DNA of 40,970 nt from Herbaspirillum sp. (GCA_019233085.1 JAFAMT010000145.1:1-40970), one strand, 5' to 3'; shown: positions 1-11,951, numbered from the stretch's first letter. Notes: generated by a model not told the origin, from the sequence alone. Numbers and translations: made by a program.

Positions 1-209
1 ACCAGGGCGATGCCGCCCACCACTTCCAGCAGGATCACCGGATAGGCGAACCAGCCCGGTACGCCCAGCGAGGCGAAGAAGCCGACGGTGCCGGCCGGGG
101 TGAAGACGAAGATCTTCAGTCCGGCATGGACCAGAAAGAAGATGCCCATGGTCACGCGCAGCAGGAAGGCGGCGTAGTCGGCACGGGTGTTGGTGGTAAC
201 GGTGGTCAT
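1..209 (-). CDS. DoxX family membrane protein, N-terminal part (runs off the left edge)
   Basis: Reading leftward from the ATG at 209, about 69 codons remain open to the window edge. The peptide has a short polar start (MTTVTTNTRADYAA), then a hydrophobic segment containing LLRVTMGIFFLVHAGLKIF, a turn with FTPAGTVGFFASLGVPGWFAYP, and a second hydrophobic segment (VILLEVVGGIALV). This is the typical opening of DoxX/SURF4-type inner-membrane proteins, with a first helix ending in HAGLK and a glycine-proline loop. A good ribosome site (AGGGGA) lies just upstream of the ATG. The family has been linked to thiol and oxidative stress handling, but the substrate is not known for this branch. An unusual inverted repeat lies 130-164 bases upstream of the start. 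The C-terminal half cannot be seen. Confidence 0.75.
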   Translation of the reverse strand, partial: MTTVTTNTRADYAAFLLRVTMGIFFLVHAGLKIFVFTPAGTVGFFASLGVPGWFAYPVILLEVVGGIAL

Positions 210-338
210 GATTTCCCCTGGAGAGGTGTGGAGTGGATGAAGGCTGGCCCGGCCTTGCGCTGCTTGTCTGCGCAGCGTCGGCCAAGACCATGTCCACACT
301 GTAGGGAAGAATGCGAGCCGGATAAACCGGTCTGGGCG

Positions 339-373
339 GGATGGATTGTCTTGCTTACGTTGACAATCCATCC
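339..373. promoter_or_regulatory. Perfect 12-bp inverted repeat, possible operator
   Basis: The arms GGATGGATTGTC (339-350) and GACAATCCATCC (362-373) are exact reverse complements separated by 11 bases, so equivalent points lie 23 bp (about two helical turns) apart. It sits between the end of the methyltransferase gene (388) and the start of the DoxX-like gene (209). No T-run follows on either strand, which argues against an intrinsic terminator. A dimeric regulator acting on the DoxX-like gene is the simplest reading, and is inference. Confidence 0.5.
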
Positions 374-387
374 GTATTGCGTGCGGA

Positions 388-1644
388 TCAGTCCTCGCCG
401 GTCTTTACCGGCGGCTTGGCTTCCTCGCGGCGGTTGTAGCCGGCCACCATGTCGAAGCGGAACAGGCGGCATTCCAGGGCACCGTTGAAGAAGGGGGTCT
501 TGCGCGACTCCTTCAGGCGCATCAGCTTGGGCAGGCTCAGGTCGGCCGAGAACAGGAACACGCTCCAGCCGGCAAAGCGCTGCTTGAGGGTGCTGGAGAA
601 GGCGCTGAAGAATTGCACGAACAATTCCTCGGTGGGCAGCGCACGGTCGCCGCGCACGCCGATACGTTCGCCGTAGGGCGGGTTGGTGAGCATGATGCCG
701 ACCAGCGGCTTGCCCTCGGCATCGACCGGCGGCTTGATTTCCTGGGCCTCGATCTGCTTGAGCGGCACCTCGAAGTGGATGCCGGCGCGCTGCAGGTTGT
801 GGCGGGTCAGCTCGACCATGTCGCCCGAGATGTCGCTGCCGAACAGGGTGGGTGTGGTCGGGATGGGGTTGGGTTTGAAGTCGCCCTTGATGGCGAACCA
901 GGCATCGGCGCTGAAGTTGTTGAACTTCTCGAAGGCAAAGCGGCGGCGCGCGCCCGGTGGCACGCCGGCGATCATCTGGGCCGCTTCGGCCAGGATGGTG
1001 CCGGAGCCGCACATGGGGTCGAACAGCGGTACGCCCGGCTTCCAGCCGGAGGTGCGCAAGAGGCCAGCGGCCAGGTTCTCGCGCAGCGGTGCGTCACCGG
1101 TTTCCTCGCGCCAGCCGCGCTTGAACAGCGCTTCGCCCGAGGTATCGAGGTAGACCGTGTAGTTGTGGGCATCGACGAAGCCGGCAATGCGCATGTCGGG
1201 CGTGCGGGTGTTGACCGAGGGACGCAGCTTGAACTGGTCGAGGAAGCGGTCGCAGATGGCGTCCTTGATCTTGAGCGTGGAGAATTCCAGGCTGCGCAGG
1301 GGCGACTTCACGGCCGTCAGGTCCACGCGGATGGTGTGGTTCACCTTGAACCAGTCTTCCCAGGGCTGGGCCAGGGTCAGGTCGTAGATGTCGTTTTCGT
1401 TCTTGTAGGAACCATGGCCCATGCGCAGCAGCACGCGGCTGGCGATGCGCGAGTGCAGGTTCATCTGGTAGGCCGCCAGCAGCGTGCCCGAGCAGTGCAC
1501 GCCGCCTGGGACCTGGTTGTGCACCTTGAGATTGGCCGCCGCGCCGGCGTGGGCGGCGATCTCGTTGAGTTCCTCGGCCAGGGCCGCTTCCAGGCCGCGC
1601 GGGCAGGGGCAAAAATAAGAGTAGTTGATGTCGGGGGATTGCAT
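388..1644 (-). CDS. THUMP-domain class I SAM-dependent RNA (23S rRNA guanine-N2) methyltransferase
   Basis: The 418-residue protein matches the RlmL/RlmK N-terminal half family, which makes N2-methylguanosine in 23S rRNA using S-adenosylmethionine. The N-terminus (YFCPCPRGLEAALAEEL) and the following approximately 150 residues form a THUMP RNA-binding domain. The C-terminal Rossmann methyltransferase domain has motif I as FDPMCGSGTILAEAA and catalytic motif IV as LTNPPYGERIG, the NPPY signature of N-methyltransferases acting on exocyclic amines. The length fits a stand-alone methyltransferase without the second (RlmK) domain of the fused enterobacterial enzyme. It starts at ATG 1644, after the strong terminator of the upstream leftward gene series, so it probably has its own promoter in the short gap. 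The target base (G2445 in E. coli) is inferred from family, not shown. Confidence 0.9.
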   Translation of the reverse strand: MQSPDINYSYFCPCPRGLEAALAEELNEIAAHAGAAANLKVHNQVPGGVHCSGTLLAAYQMNLHSRIASRVLLRMGHGSYKNENDIYDLTLAQPWEDWFKVNHTIRVDLTAVKSPLRSLEFSTLKIKDAICDRFLDQFKLRPSVNTRTPDMRIAGFVDAHNYTVYLDTSGEALFKRGWREETGDAPLRENLAAGLLRTSGWKPGVPLFDPMCGSGTILAEAAQMIAGVPPGARRRFAFEKFNNFSADAWFAIKGDFKPNPIPTTPTLFGSDISGDMVELTRHNLQRAGIHFEVPLKQIEAQEIKPPVDAEGKPLVGIMLTNPPYGERIGVRGDRALPTEELFVQFFSAFSSTLKQRFAGWSVFLFSADLSLPKLMRLKESRKTPFFNGALECRLFRFDMVAGYNRREEAKPPVKTGED

Positions 1645-1679
1645 GGGGGTACCTTTTATCCGTTGAAAATCAGGGTTCC

Positions 1680-1730
1680 AATAAAACGAAAACGCCGGGC
1701 TGCGCCTGAGATCTTTGCGCAGCCCGGCGT
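1680..1730 (-). terminator. Intrinsic terminator after the isomerase gene
   Basis: Arms ACGCCGGGCTGCGC (1692-1705) and GCGCAGCCCGGCGT (1717-1730) pair perfectly over 14 bp with an 11-base loop. On the minus strand the stem is followed by a T-rich tract (TTTTCGTTTTATT). It closes the leftward leuS-to-isomerase series and lies 18 bases after the isomerase stop codon. Confidence 0.93.
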
Positions 1731-1748
1731 CATTGTACGCTGGCCGCG

Positions 1749-2354
1749 TCAGCCCTTGGCGAACGCGCGCTCGACGAAGTCCAGACGATCCTGGCCCCAG
1801 TAGCCTTCGCCCTGGTAGATGTACCAGGGCGCGCCGAAGACGCTGGCGGCATTGGCTTCATCGGTGAAGCGGTCGAACTCGGCCTGCACGCTGGCGGTCT
1901 CGGCCGATTTCAGCAGGGCGGTGCCGTCGTGCTCCAGATCGTTGGCGATGGCCAGGAGGGTATCGGTGTCGGCGATATTACGCTGTTCTTCCCAGACCGC
2001 GCGCATGACGGCGCCGGTCAGGCGCAGCGCGGCGGCGGTGCCGTGTGCCAGCTGGGTGGCGATGATCAGGCGGGCGGCGGTGTCGCTGTTGACCGGGAAA
2101 TGGGTCGGCTGCAGGATCATGGGCTTGCCCAGGAATTCGCTCCAGCGCGCCAGTTCCTTCAAGCGATAGGCCTGGCGTTGCGGGGCGCGCTTGGCCAGCG
2201 GCAGGCCGCCGGAGACGCCAAAGATCTTCGACAGGTCGAAGGGCTTGGGCAGGATCTGCACCTGGTATTTTTCGGCGAGGGCGACGAAGCGCTCGTGGCC
2301 CAGGTAGGCGAACGGCGAATGCGGCGCGAAGAAGTACTCACAGACTTTGCTCAT
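1749..2354 (-). CDS. 2-hydroxychromene-2-carboxylate isomerase family protein (DsbA-like fold)
   Basis: The 201-residue product belongs to the kappa-class GST / HCCA isomerase group within the thioredoxin fold. The opening EYFFAPHSPFAYLGHERF carries the family motif in which a serine (Ser13) takes the place of the DsbA/GST active residue. The C-terminal GAPWYIYQGEGYWGQDRLDFVERA is the typical cis-proline and WGQDRLDF ending. In aromatic degraders such enzymes isomerise 2-hydroxychromene-2-carboxylate in the naphthalene pathway using glutathione. Here no other aromatic catabolic genes are near, so the real substrate is unknown and the name is a family label. It is the last gene of a leftward series with hemJ, 55 bases downstream of it, and is followed by a strong terminator. 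Confidence 0.88.
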   Translation of the reverse strand: MSKVCEYFFAPHSPFAYLGHERFVALAEKYQVQILPKPFDLSKIFGVSGGLPLAKRAPQRQAYRLKELARWSEFLGKPMILQPTHFPVNSDTAARLIIATQLAHGTAAALRLTGAVMRAVWEEQRNIADTDTLLAIANDLEHDGTALLKSAETASVQAEFDRFTDEANAASVFGAPWYIYQGEGYWGQDRLDFVERAFAKG

Positions 2355-2409
2355 GACCGGCTCCGGAATGGATGATGGTGTGGGGTGAGAGGTGCGTGGG
2401 CAGGGGGAT

Positions 2410-2835
2410 TCAGAACGGCTTGACGACCACCAGGATCACGATGGCCAGCAGCAGCAGCACCGGCACTTCGTTGAACCAGCGATACCAGACGTGGCTGCGG
2501 GTGTTCTTGCCGTTTTCGAACTTCTTGAGCAGCGAGCCGCAGGCGTGGTGGTAGCCGATCACCAGCACCACCAGGAACAGCTTGGCATGCAGCCAGCCAT
2601 TGCCGGGGCCGCGCCAGAATTGCCAGGTCAGCGCCAGCAGCCAGGCGCCCAGTCCCAGCGCCAGCAGCGAGATCATGCCGGTGAACCGGTACAGGCGCCG
2701 CGCCATGCCCAGCAGGCGCTCGCGCGCGGCCACGTCGTTTTCCTGCACCAGGTTGACGTAGATGCGCGGCAGGTAGAACAGGCCGGCGAACCAGGAGGCA
2801 ATGAAGACGATATGCAGGGCTTTGATCCAGAGCAT
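2410..2835 (-). CDS. hemJ: HemJ-type protoporphyrinogen IX oxidase
   Basis: The 141-residue polytopic protein has the HemJ (UPF0093) pattern: an N-terminal helix MLWIKALHIVFIASWFAGLFYLPRIYV containing the conserved histidine, a loop with LLGMARRLYRF, two further helices, a segment GWLHAKLFLVVLVIGYHH with the second conserved histidine region, and a C-terminal helix ending VVVKPF. The family oxidises protoporphyrinogen IX to protoporphyrin IX, the penultimate step of haem synthesis, in the inner membrane, with electrons passed to the respiratory chain. Length and four to five membrane segments are normal. It lies 30 bases after proA in the leuS-lptE-holA-proA series. Ferrochelatase, the next enzyme in the pathway, is encoded elsewhere in the window (23184-24314). 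Confidence 0.92.
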   Translation of the reverse strand: MLWIKALHIVFIASWFAGLFYLPRIYVNLVQENDVAARERLLGMARRLYRFTGMISLLALGLGAWLLALTWQFWRGPGNGWLHAKLFLVVLVIGYHHACGSLLKKFENGKNTRSHVWYRWFNEVPVLLLLAIVILVVVKPF

Positions 2836-2865
2836 GGCTGTCCTTGAGATTGATGATGATCGATG

Positions 2866-4134
2866 TTACTGGCGCACCTGGCCCTGGCCCAGCACCACGT
2901 ACTTCAGCGAGGTCAGGCCTTCCAGTCCCACCGGGCCGCGCGCGTGCAGCTTGTCGTTGGAGATGCCGATCTCGGCGCCCAGGCCGTATTCGAAGCCATC
3001 GGCAAAGCGGGTGGAGGCATTGACCATGACCGAGGCCGAATCGACTTCGCGCAGGAAGCGCATGGCGCGGCTGTAGTCTTCGGTGATGATGCTGTCGGTA
3101 TGTTGCGAGGAGTGGCGATTGATGTGCTCGATGGCTTCATCGAGGTCGGTCACCACCTTCACGGCCAGGATCGGGGCCAGGTATTCGGTGTCCCAGTCTT
3201 CCTCGGTGGCTGCCTTGAGCAGCGGATAGCCGGCCAGGATCGCGGCGGCCTCGGCGTCGCAGCGCAGTTCCACCTCCTTGGCGCGGTACAGCTCGGCCAG
3301 CGGCGGCAGGATGGTCGCGGCGATCTCGCGCGCCACCAGCAGGGTTTCCATGGTGTTGCAGGTGCCGTAGCGGTGGCACTTGGCGTTGAAGGCCACATCC
3401 AGCGCCTTGCGGCTGTCTGCACGGTCGTCGATGTAGACGTGGCAGATGCCGTCCAGGTGCTTGATCATCGGCACCTTGGCTTCCTTCATCAGGCGTTCGA
3501 TCAGACCCTTGCCGCCACGCGGCACGATCACGTCCACGTACTCCTGCATGGTGATGAGTGCGCCCACGGCAGCGCGGTCGGTGGTCTCGACCACCTGCAC
3601 CGCTTCTTGCGGCAGGCCGGCGCCGGCCAGGCCTTCCTTGACCAGCTTGGCCAAGGCCTGGTTGCAGTGGATCGCCTCGGAGCCGCCGCGCAGGATGGTG
3701 GCGTTGCCGCTCTTGATGCACAGGCCGGCCGCATCCACCGTGACGTTGGGGCGGGCTTCGTAGATGATGCCGATCACGCCCAGCGGCACGCGCATCTGGC
3801 CGACCTGGATGCCGGTGGGGCGGTACTTCATGTTGCTGATCTCGCCGATTGGGTCGGGCAGGGAGGCGATCTGCTCCAGGCCTTCGGCCATGGTGGCGAT
3901 GGCCTTCTCCGACAGCGTCAGGCGGTCCAGCATGGCTTCGGCCAGGCCATTGGCGCGCGCCGCTTCCAGGTCCAGGGCATTGGCTGCGCGCAGGGCGTCG
4001 GCGTCGCGGCGGATGGCCGCGGCGATCAGCAGCAGCGCCTGGTTCTTGGCGGCGGTATCGGCGCGGGCCATGGCGCGCGAGGCGGCACGGGCCTGCTGGC
4101 CGATGCGGTTCATGTACAGTTCGATGTTTTCCAT
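2866..4134 (-). CDS. proA: Glutamate-5-semialdehyde dehydrogenase (gamma-glutamyl phosphate reductase)
   Basis: The 422-residue enzyme reduces gamma-glutamyl phosphate to glutamate-5-semialdehyde with NADPH in proline synthesis. I chose ATG 4134 ([19 protein letters not shown]) over a longer open frame because GGAGGA lies 7 bases upstream and the homologous proteins begin here. Family markers include [31 protein letters not shown]-like text (read here as [15 protein letters not shown]), the catalytic-cysteine region [11 protein letters not shown], and the ending [22 protein letters not shown]. It lies 53 bases after holA in a leftward series. proB, the kinase partner, is not in the window; in many betaproteobacteria it sits with obg instead, so its absence is not odd. 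Confidence 0.97.
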   Translation of the reverse strand: MENIELYMNRIGQQARAASRAMARADTAAKNQALLLIAAAIRRDADALRAANALDLEAARANGLAEAMLDRLTLSEKAIATMAEGLEQIASLPDPIGEISNMKYRPTGIQVGQMRVPLGVIGIIYEARPNVTVDAAGLCIKSGNATILRGGSEAIHCNQALAKLVKEGLAGAGLPQEAVQVVETTDRAAVGALITMQEYVDVIVPRGGKGLIERLMKEAKVPMIKHLDGICHVYIDDRADSRKALDVAFNAKCHRYGTCNTMETLLVAREIAATILPPLAELYRAKEVELRCDAEAAAILAGYPLLKAATEEDWDTEYLAPILAVKVVTDLDEAIEHINRHSSQHTDSIITEDYSRAMRFLREVDSASVMVNASTRFADGFEYGLGAEIGISNDKLHARGPVGLEGLTSLKYVVLGQGQVRQ

Positions 4135-4187
4135 GTCGTGTTCCTCCGGGGCGCCGGGTGGCGCGTCGGTGTAGATGTCAGGTCGGT

Positions 4188-5207
4188 TCAGCGTCCGCGC
4201 GCCAGTTTCAGGCCCAGCTGCAGCAGGGCATCCCATGGGTCGCCGGCGAAGGCGCGGGCGCGCAGGCCCTTGACCATGCGGTCGATCAGCGCGGCTTCCT
4301 GCAGGGCCTGCTCCAGGCTGGCGAGGCTGACGCGGCGCAGGGCCGGTTCCATCAGCCGCTCACGCGGCCCCCAGATGCGGTATTCCTTCAGCAAGGCTCC
4401 CACGGCCTTGCCTTGGGCCATGCCGGACTTCAGTTTCAAGAGGGTGCGGATTTCTTCGGTGACGGCCCACAGCACCAGGGGCAGGGCCTCGCCTTCGCCC
4501 TTGAGGCCTTCCATCATGCGTGTCAGGCGTGCGACGTCGCCGGAGAGCATGGCTTCGTTGAGCTTGAAGACATCGTAGCGCGCCACGTTCAGGACCGCAT
4601 CCTGCACTTGTTCGAAGGAGAGCTTGCCGGCCGGGTAGAGCAGGGCCAGTTTCTGGATCTCCTGGTGCGCCGCCAGCAGGTTGCCTTCCACGCGGTCGGC
4701 GATGAAATCCAGGCAGGGCCGGTCGGCGCTTTGCTGCTGGGCGGCCAGGCGGTTGCCGATCCAGCCTGGCAACTGGGCGCGCTCCACCAGCGGGATGTCG
4801 ATGTAGACCGCCGCCTGCTGCAGGGCGCCGACCCAGGCCGCCTTTTGCGTGGCCCAGTCCAGCTTGGGCAGGCTGATGATGGTCAGGTTATCGGGAGAGA
4901 GATTGGCGGCATAGTCCTGCAGGGCCTGGCCGCCGTCCTTGCCGGGCTTGCCGGTGGGAATGCGCAGTTCGATCAGCTTCTTGTCGCCGAACAGCGATTG
5001 CGACTGGTTGGCCGCGATCAGTTCGCCCCACTTGAAGCTGCGTTCGACCACCAGCACCTCGCGCTCGGTGTAGCCGTTGGCGCGGGCGCTGCGGCGGATC
5101 TTGTCGGCCGCCTCCAGCGCCAGCAGGTGCTCGTCGCTGGCGATCACATAGAGGGAGGCCAGCGATTTGCCGAGGTGGGTATCGAGGGCGTCGTAGCGTA
5201 GCTGCAT
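4188..5207 (-). CDS. holA: DNA polymerase III subunit delta
   Basis: The 339-residue protein is the delta subunit of the clamp loader, which opens the beta sliding clamp and forms part of the gamma complex with DnaX and HolB. The sequence shows the delta pattern: N-terminal AAA-like domain with [20 protein letters not shown], the region [22 protein letters not shown] which holds the clamp-binding element, a helical collar region with [19 protein letters not shown], and the C-terminal domain. It has no functional Walker A motif, as expected for delta. It starts 19 bases after lptE, the order leuS-lptE-holA being shared widely among proteobacteria. Length is normal. Confidence 0.95.
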   Translation of the reverse strand: MQLRYDALDTHLGKSLASLYVIASDEHLLALEAADKIRRSARANGYTEREVLVVERSFKWGELIAANQSQSLFGDKKLIELRIPTGKPGKDGGQALQDYAANLSPDNLTIISLPKLDWATQKAAWVGALQQAAVYIDIPLVERAQLPGWIGNRLAAQQQSADRPCLDFIADRVEGNLLAAHQEIQKLALLYPAGKLSFEQVQDAVLNVARYDVFKLNEAMLSGDVARLTRMMEGLKGEGEALPLVLWAVTEEIRTLLKLKSGMAQGKAVGALLKEYRIWGPRERLMEPALRRVSLASLEQALQEAALIDRMVKGLRARAFAGDPWDALLQLGLKLARGR

Positions 5208-5226
5208 GGGTCAGGGAGGGCGGGGG

Positions 5227-5766
5227 TCAGTCGCCGGCCGCCGCCTTTTCCGTGCTCAGCGCCGACTTCGAGGCCGACAGCCGGCGCAGGATCTGCTGCA
5301 CCAGGTCGGACTGCATGTCGCGGTAGAGCAGCGCTTCCTCGGCTTGCTTGGCCAGTTCCTGGTTCTCGTCATAGGTGATGACGCGGCGCAGGGTGATGGC
5401 CGTCGGCGGGATCACGATCACGCCCTTGGCATCGGTCACCGAGAAGGTGAAGCGCTGGAACAGCGCGTACTCGCGCACACGGCCGTTGGTGTTGAGGGTC
5501 AGCACCTGGCGGTCGCGGGTGTCCGTGAGGACCTTCAGGTTGGCCTCGGCCTCCTTGACATCGCTGACCACCTTGGCACCGCTGGCCTCGATGTTGCGCT
5601 TGAGTTCCACACCTGCTGGCGAGTTGGGCGCAAAGCCCAGGTAGATGGTCTTGAAGGGCAGGTCGGCCGCCCCGCGCAGGTGGAAGCCGCAGGCCGTCAG
5701 GATCAGGGCTGCGGCTGCCATCAGCAGCCATTGCGAGAAACGCTTGAGTTGGACTTGAGCGTGCAT
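5227..5766 (-). CDS. lptE: LPS-assembly lipoprotein LptE
   Basis: The 179-residue protein is an outer-membrane lipoprotein that plugs and supports the LptD translocon delivering lipopolysaccharide to the cell surface. It has a basic N-terminus, a hydrophobic signal segment and a lipobox ending LTAC followed by GFHLRG, the usual first mature residues of LptE. The mature part includes NTNGRVREYALFQRFTFSV, PPTAITLRRVITYDENQELAKQ split by normal loops, and YRDMQSDLVQQILRRLSA near the end. It is placed 28 bases after leuS and 19 before holA, the conserved order. The last about 15 residues (KSALSTEKAAAGD) are low complexity and probably disordered. Confidence 0.94.
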   Translation of the reverse strand: MHAQVQLKRFSQWLLMAAAALILTACGFHLRGAADLPFKTIYLGFAPNSPAGVELKRNIEASGAKVVSDVKEAEANLKVLTDTRDRQVLTLNTNGRVREYALFQRFTFSVTDAKGVIVIPPTAITLRRVITYDENQELAKQAEEALLYRDMQSDLVQQILRRLSASKSALSTEKAAAGD

Positions 5767-5794
5767 GGAGTTCCGTGGGTTAGGTTGAGTCCGT

Positions 5795-8884
<3,090 letters not shown>

Positions 8885-8904
8885 TCATACAACCCTGCCT
8901 GCCT

Positions 8905-9978
8905 GTGCGCCCCTCCATCAAACAAGTTGCCCATCTGGCCGGTGTGTCCATTGCCACCGTCTCCCGCCTGCTCAACAAGCCTGGTTCGGTGAGCGCGGAG
9001 ACCGCCGAGAAGATCCATCGCAGCATCGCCGAGCTGGGTTTTCGTCCCAATTTCACGGGGCGCAACTTGCGTGCGGGCAATTCGCGCACCGTCGGGGTGG
9101 TGGTACCGACCCTGTCCAACACGGTCTTTGCGCAATGCCTGCAAGGCATAGAGCTGGCCGCGCGTGCGCTGGACTACTCGGTCATGTTCACCACCACCGA
9201 ATACCTGCCGCAAGACGAGTCGGCCGCCGTGGAACTGCTGCTGGGGCATCGCGTGGACGGGGTGATCCTGACGGTGGCCGATGCCGGGGCCAATGCCACG
9301 CTGGACCTGCTGGAGCGCGAGCGCATTCCCTTCGTGCTGACCTACAACCAATTGACTGCCGAGCCTGCCGGCACGGTGACGCCACGCGCCTCGGTCTCGG
9401 TGGATAACCGTGCCGCCGCCTGTGACGCAGTGAACCACCTGATCGGTCTGGGCCATCGGCGCATCCAGATGCTGTCGGGGCGCTTCAATGCCTCCGACCG
9501 CGCCATCCAGCGCTACTTCGGCTATGTGGATGCGATGCGCGCGGCCGGCCTGGTTCCCCTGCCAGCCATCGAGGTAGAGCGCCACACGCTGACCGCCGCC
9601 AACGAGTACCAGCAGATGATGGCCGACCCCGAACGCCGTCCGACGGCCCTGTTCTGCTCCAACGACCTGCTGGCCTTGAGCGCCATGCGCGAGCTGCGCG
9701 CACTGGGCATGCGGGTGCCGCAGGACATCTCGGTGATGGGTTTCGACGGCATCCCGGTGGGTGCGCTGGTGGAGCCGGTGCTGGCCAGCGTGGTGCAGCC
9801 CTCCGAGCGCATCGGCGATGTCGCCCTGCGCACCCTGGTGCAGGCCATCGAATCCCGCGCACCGGAGGCGGCGCTGGCCGAAGTTCCTCCGGTGTGGACG
9901 CCGGTGCCGCTGATCCTGCCGCACAGCCTGCGCGACGGTGGGACGGTAGGCGCCCCGGCCGCAGCGTCTTGTGCCTGA
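8905..9978 (+). CDS. LacI-family transcriptional regulator
   Basis: The 357-residue regulator begins with a helix-turn-helix typical of LacI/PurR (RPSIKQVAHLAGVSIATVSRLLNKPGSVSAETAEKI), then hinge and linker (ELGFRPNFTGRNLRAGNSRTVGVVVPTLSN), and a periplasmic-binding-like effector domain (HRVDGVILTVADAG, LGHRRIQMLSGRF, LFCSNDLLALSAMRELRALGMRVPQDISVMGFDGIPVG). I take GTG 8905 as start because the next residues, RPSIKQVA, are where the family normally begins. No ribosome site precedes it; the best one (AGGAGGT, 8849-8855) points to an out-of-frame ATG at 8864. It lies 92 bases before a solute-binding protein gene in the same direction and probably controls that importer in response to its substrate. 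Confidence 0.88.
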   Translation: MRPSIKQVAHLAGVSIATVSRLLNKPGSVSAETAEKIHRSIAELGFRPNFTGRNLRAGNSRTVGVVVPTLSNTVFAQCLQGIELAARALDYSVMFTTTEYLPQDESAAVELLLGHRVDGVILTVADAGANATLDLLERERIPFVLTYNQLTAEPAGTVTPRASVSVDNRAAACDAVNHLIGLGHRRIQMLSGRFNASDRAIQRYFGYVDAMRAAGLVPLPAIEVERHTLTAANEYQQMMADPERRPTALFCSNDLLALSAMRELRALGMRVPQDISVMGFDGIPVGALVEPVLASVVQPSERIGDVALRTLVQAIESRAPEAALAEVPPVWTPVPLILPHSLRDGGTVGAPAAASCA

Positions 9979-10070
9979 GTTTCGATTTTCCCGTTGTGCC
10001 CTGGCTGATTTTTTCGCTTCGTTGCCTTTTTGTTTTGTTTTGTTCTCCAACCCATAGGAAAGGATCTGAC

Positions 10071-11078
10071 ATGTTCCTGAAACGTGTTATTCAAACCGCT
10101 GCCGGCGCTCTCCTGCTGTCGGCCTCCGTCGCTGCGTCTGCCCAGACCGCGATCTGCTACAACTGTCCGCCCGAGTGGGCTGACTGGGCCGCCCAGATCA
10201 AGGCCATCAAGGACAAGACCGGCGTCACCGTCCCGCCGGACAACAAGAACAGCGGCCAGGCCCTGGCCCAGCTGACGGCCGAAAAGGCCAGCCCGGTGGC
10301 GGACTTCACCTACCTGGGCGTGTCCTTCGGTATCGAAGCCAAGAACAAGGACCTGGTGGCCGCCTACAAGCCCGCCAACTGGAACGACATCCCCAACGGC
10401 CTGAAGGATCCCGACGGCTACTGGTTCACTATCCACTCCGGCACCATGGGCATCATGGTCAACGTCGATGCCCTGAAGGGTAAGCCGGTCCCCAAGTCCT
10501 GGGCTGACCTGCAAAAGCCCGAATACAAGGGCCTGATCGGTTACCTGGACCCGGCCTCGGCCTTCGTCGGCTATGTCGGCGCGGTGGCGATCAACCAGGC
10601 CCTGGGCGGCACGCTGGACGATTTCTCGCCGGCCATCGGCTACTTCAAGAACCTGCAGAAGAACCAGCCCATCGTCCCAAAGCAGACCTCCTATGCACGC
10701 CTGATCTCGGGTGAGATCCCCATCCTGCTGGGCTATGACTTCGACGCCTATCGCGCCAAGTACAAGGACCACGCCAACGTGGCCTTCGTGATCCCCAGCG
10801 AAGGCACCGTGACCGTGCCCTACGTGGTGTCGCTGGTGAAGAATGCCCCGCACCAGGCGGAGGCGAAGAAGGTGCTGGACTTCCTGCTGTCCGACCAGGG
10901 CCAGGCCATCTGGGCCAATGCCTACCTGCGTCCGGTGCGTGCCTCGGCCATGTCCAAGGAAGCCGAATCGCGCTTCCTGCCGGCGGCCGAATATGCCCGC
11001 GCCAAGTCGGTCGACTACGGCAAGATGGCCGAAGCCCAGCGCAAGTTTGGCGAGCGCTATCTGGCTGAAGTGCGCTGA
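10071..11078 (+). CDS. ABC transporter periplasmic substrate-binding protein (Fe3+/phosphonate-type family)
   Basis: The 335-residue protein has a clear signal peptide (MFLKRVIQTAAGALLLSASV, cleavage near AASA-Q). The mature part follows the iron/spermidine/2-aminoethylphosphonate binding-protein pattern: DKTGVTVPPDNKNSGQALAQL, GTMGIMVNVDALKGKPVPKSWADL, KGLIGYLDPASA, and a C-terminal lobe with KKVLDFLLSDQGQAIWANAYLRPVR. A cysteine pair (CYNC) near the mature N-terminus is uncommon and may form a disulfide. The ribosome site AAGGA precedes ATG 10071. The 92-base gap before it is a pyrimidine-rich run with no gene. Two permeases, an ATPase and a phosphodiesterase follow. The context suggests an organophosphate ligand, but the fold alone does not prove this. 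Confidence 0.88.
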   Translation: MFLKRVIQTAAGALLLSASVAASAQTAICYNCPPEWADWAAQIKAIKDKTGVTVPPDNKNSGQALAQLTAEKASPVADFTYLGVSFGIEAKNKDLVAAYKPANWNDIPNGLKDPDGYWFTIHSGTMGIMVNVDALKGKPVPKSWADLQKPEYKGLIGYLDPASAFVGYVGAVAINQALGGTLDDFSPAIGYFKNLQKNQPIVPKQTSYARLISGEIPILLGYDFDAYRAKYKDHANVAFVIPSEGTVTVPYVVSLVKNAPHQAEAKKVLDFLLSDQGQAIWANAYLRPVRASAMSKEAESRFLPAAEYARAKSVDYGKMAEAQRKFGERYLAEVR

Positions 11079-11099
11079 GTGAAGGATGCAGGAGCAAGC

Positions 11100-11951
11100 A
11101 TGAAGACTGTTCTTCCCGCATCGTCCCGGCCGGTGGCCGCCAGCCAGGCTGTATGGCTGTGGTTTGCCGTGCCGGGCGTGACCCTGTTCTGCGCCTTCTG
11201 GCTGCTGCCCATGGTGCGGCTGGTCGGCGTGGGTGCTTCCGGCCCGCAGGGGGCCATGGCCTACCTGGCCGTGCTGACCAACCGTCACTACGCCGCCAGC
11301 CTCTTCTCTACCCTGGCGCTGTCGGCGGTGGTCACGCTGGCCACGCTGGCCATCTCGGTCTTCGTCGGCTTGTTCCTGCAACGCAACCGCTTTGCCGGCC
11401 AGTCCGTCCTGCTGGCCATGCTGACCTTCCCGCTGGCCTTTCCCGGCGTGGTGGTCGGCTTCATGGTGATCATGCTGGCCGGGCGCCAGGGCATCATCGG
11501 CGCCGTCAGCAACTGGCTCGTGGGCGAGTCGGTGGTGTTTGCCTATTCGCTCTCGGGGCTGTTCCTGGGTTACCTGTATTTCTCGATCCCGCGGGTGATC
11601 CTGACCGTGGTGGCAGCGGCCGAAAAGCTCGACCCCTCGCTGGAAGAAGCGGCCCGCTCGCTGGGCGCACGGCCCTGGCAGGTGTTGCTGCACGTGGTGC
11701 TGCCAGCGCTGTTGCCGGCGCTGATGTCGTCCGGCGCGATCTGCTTTGCCACTAGCGTGGGCGCCTTCGGTACCGCCTTCACCCTGGCCACCAATATCGA
11801 TGTGCTGCCCATGACCATCTACAACGAATTCACCGGCTACGCCAACTTTGCCACCGCCGCCTCGCTGTCCATCGTGCTGGGTGTGATCACCTGGGCGGTG
11901 CTGGCGCTGGCACGTTCGCTCACCGGTAGCGGCGTGGCCGCGGCGGCATGA
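11100..11951 (+). CDS. ABC transporter permease, first subunit
   Basis: The 283-residue integral membrane protein has about six hydrophobic segments and the cytoplasmic EAA loop EEAARSLGARPWQVLLHVVLPALLPA, which docks on the ATPase. I start at ATG 11100, preceded by AGGAGC, rather than the GTG at 11079 that touches the previous stop. The pattern is that of the PotB/PhnU/FbpB-type permeases. The gene lies 21 bases after the binding-protein gene and 10 before the second permease, in one operon. Segments FYLTV-type iron-specific residues are not seen, so the substrate has to be read from context (organophosphodiester suggested by the terminal phosphodiesterase). Confidence 0.9.
   Translation: MKTVLPASSRPVAASQAVWLWFAVPGVTLFCAFWLLPMVRLVGVGASGPQGAMAYLAVLTNRHYAASLFSTLALSAVVTLATLAISVFVGLFLQRNRFAGQSVLLAMLTFPLAFPGVVVGFMVIMLAGRQGIIGAVSNWLVGESVVFAYSLSGLFLGYLYFSIPRVILTVVAAAEKLDPSLEEAARSLGARPWQVLLHVVLPALLPALMSSGAICFATSVGAFGTAFTLATNIDVLPMTIYNEFTGYANFATAASLSIVLGVITWAVLALARSLTGSGVAAAA

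Noticed and set aside
360-365. TTGACA consensus -35 hexamer reading rightward
   Set aside because: No -10 element at 16-18 bases and no rightward gene follows; it falls in the inverted repeat arm.
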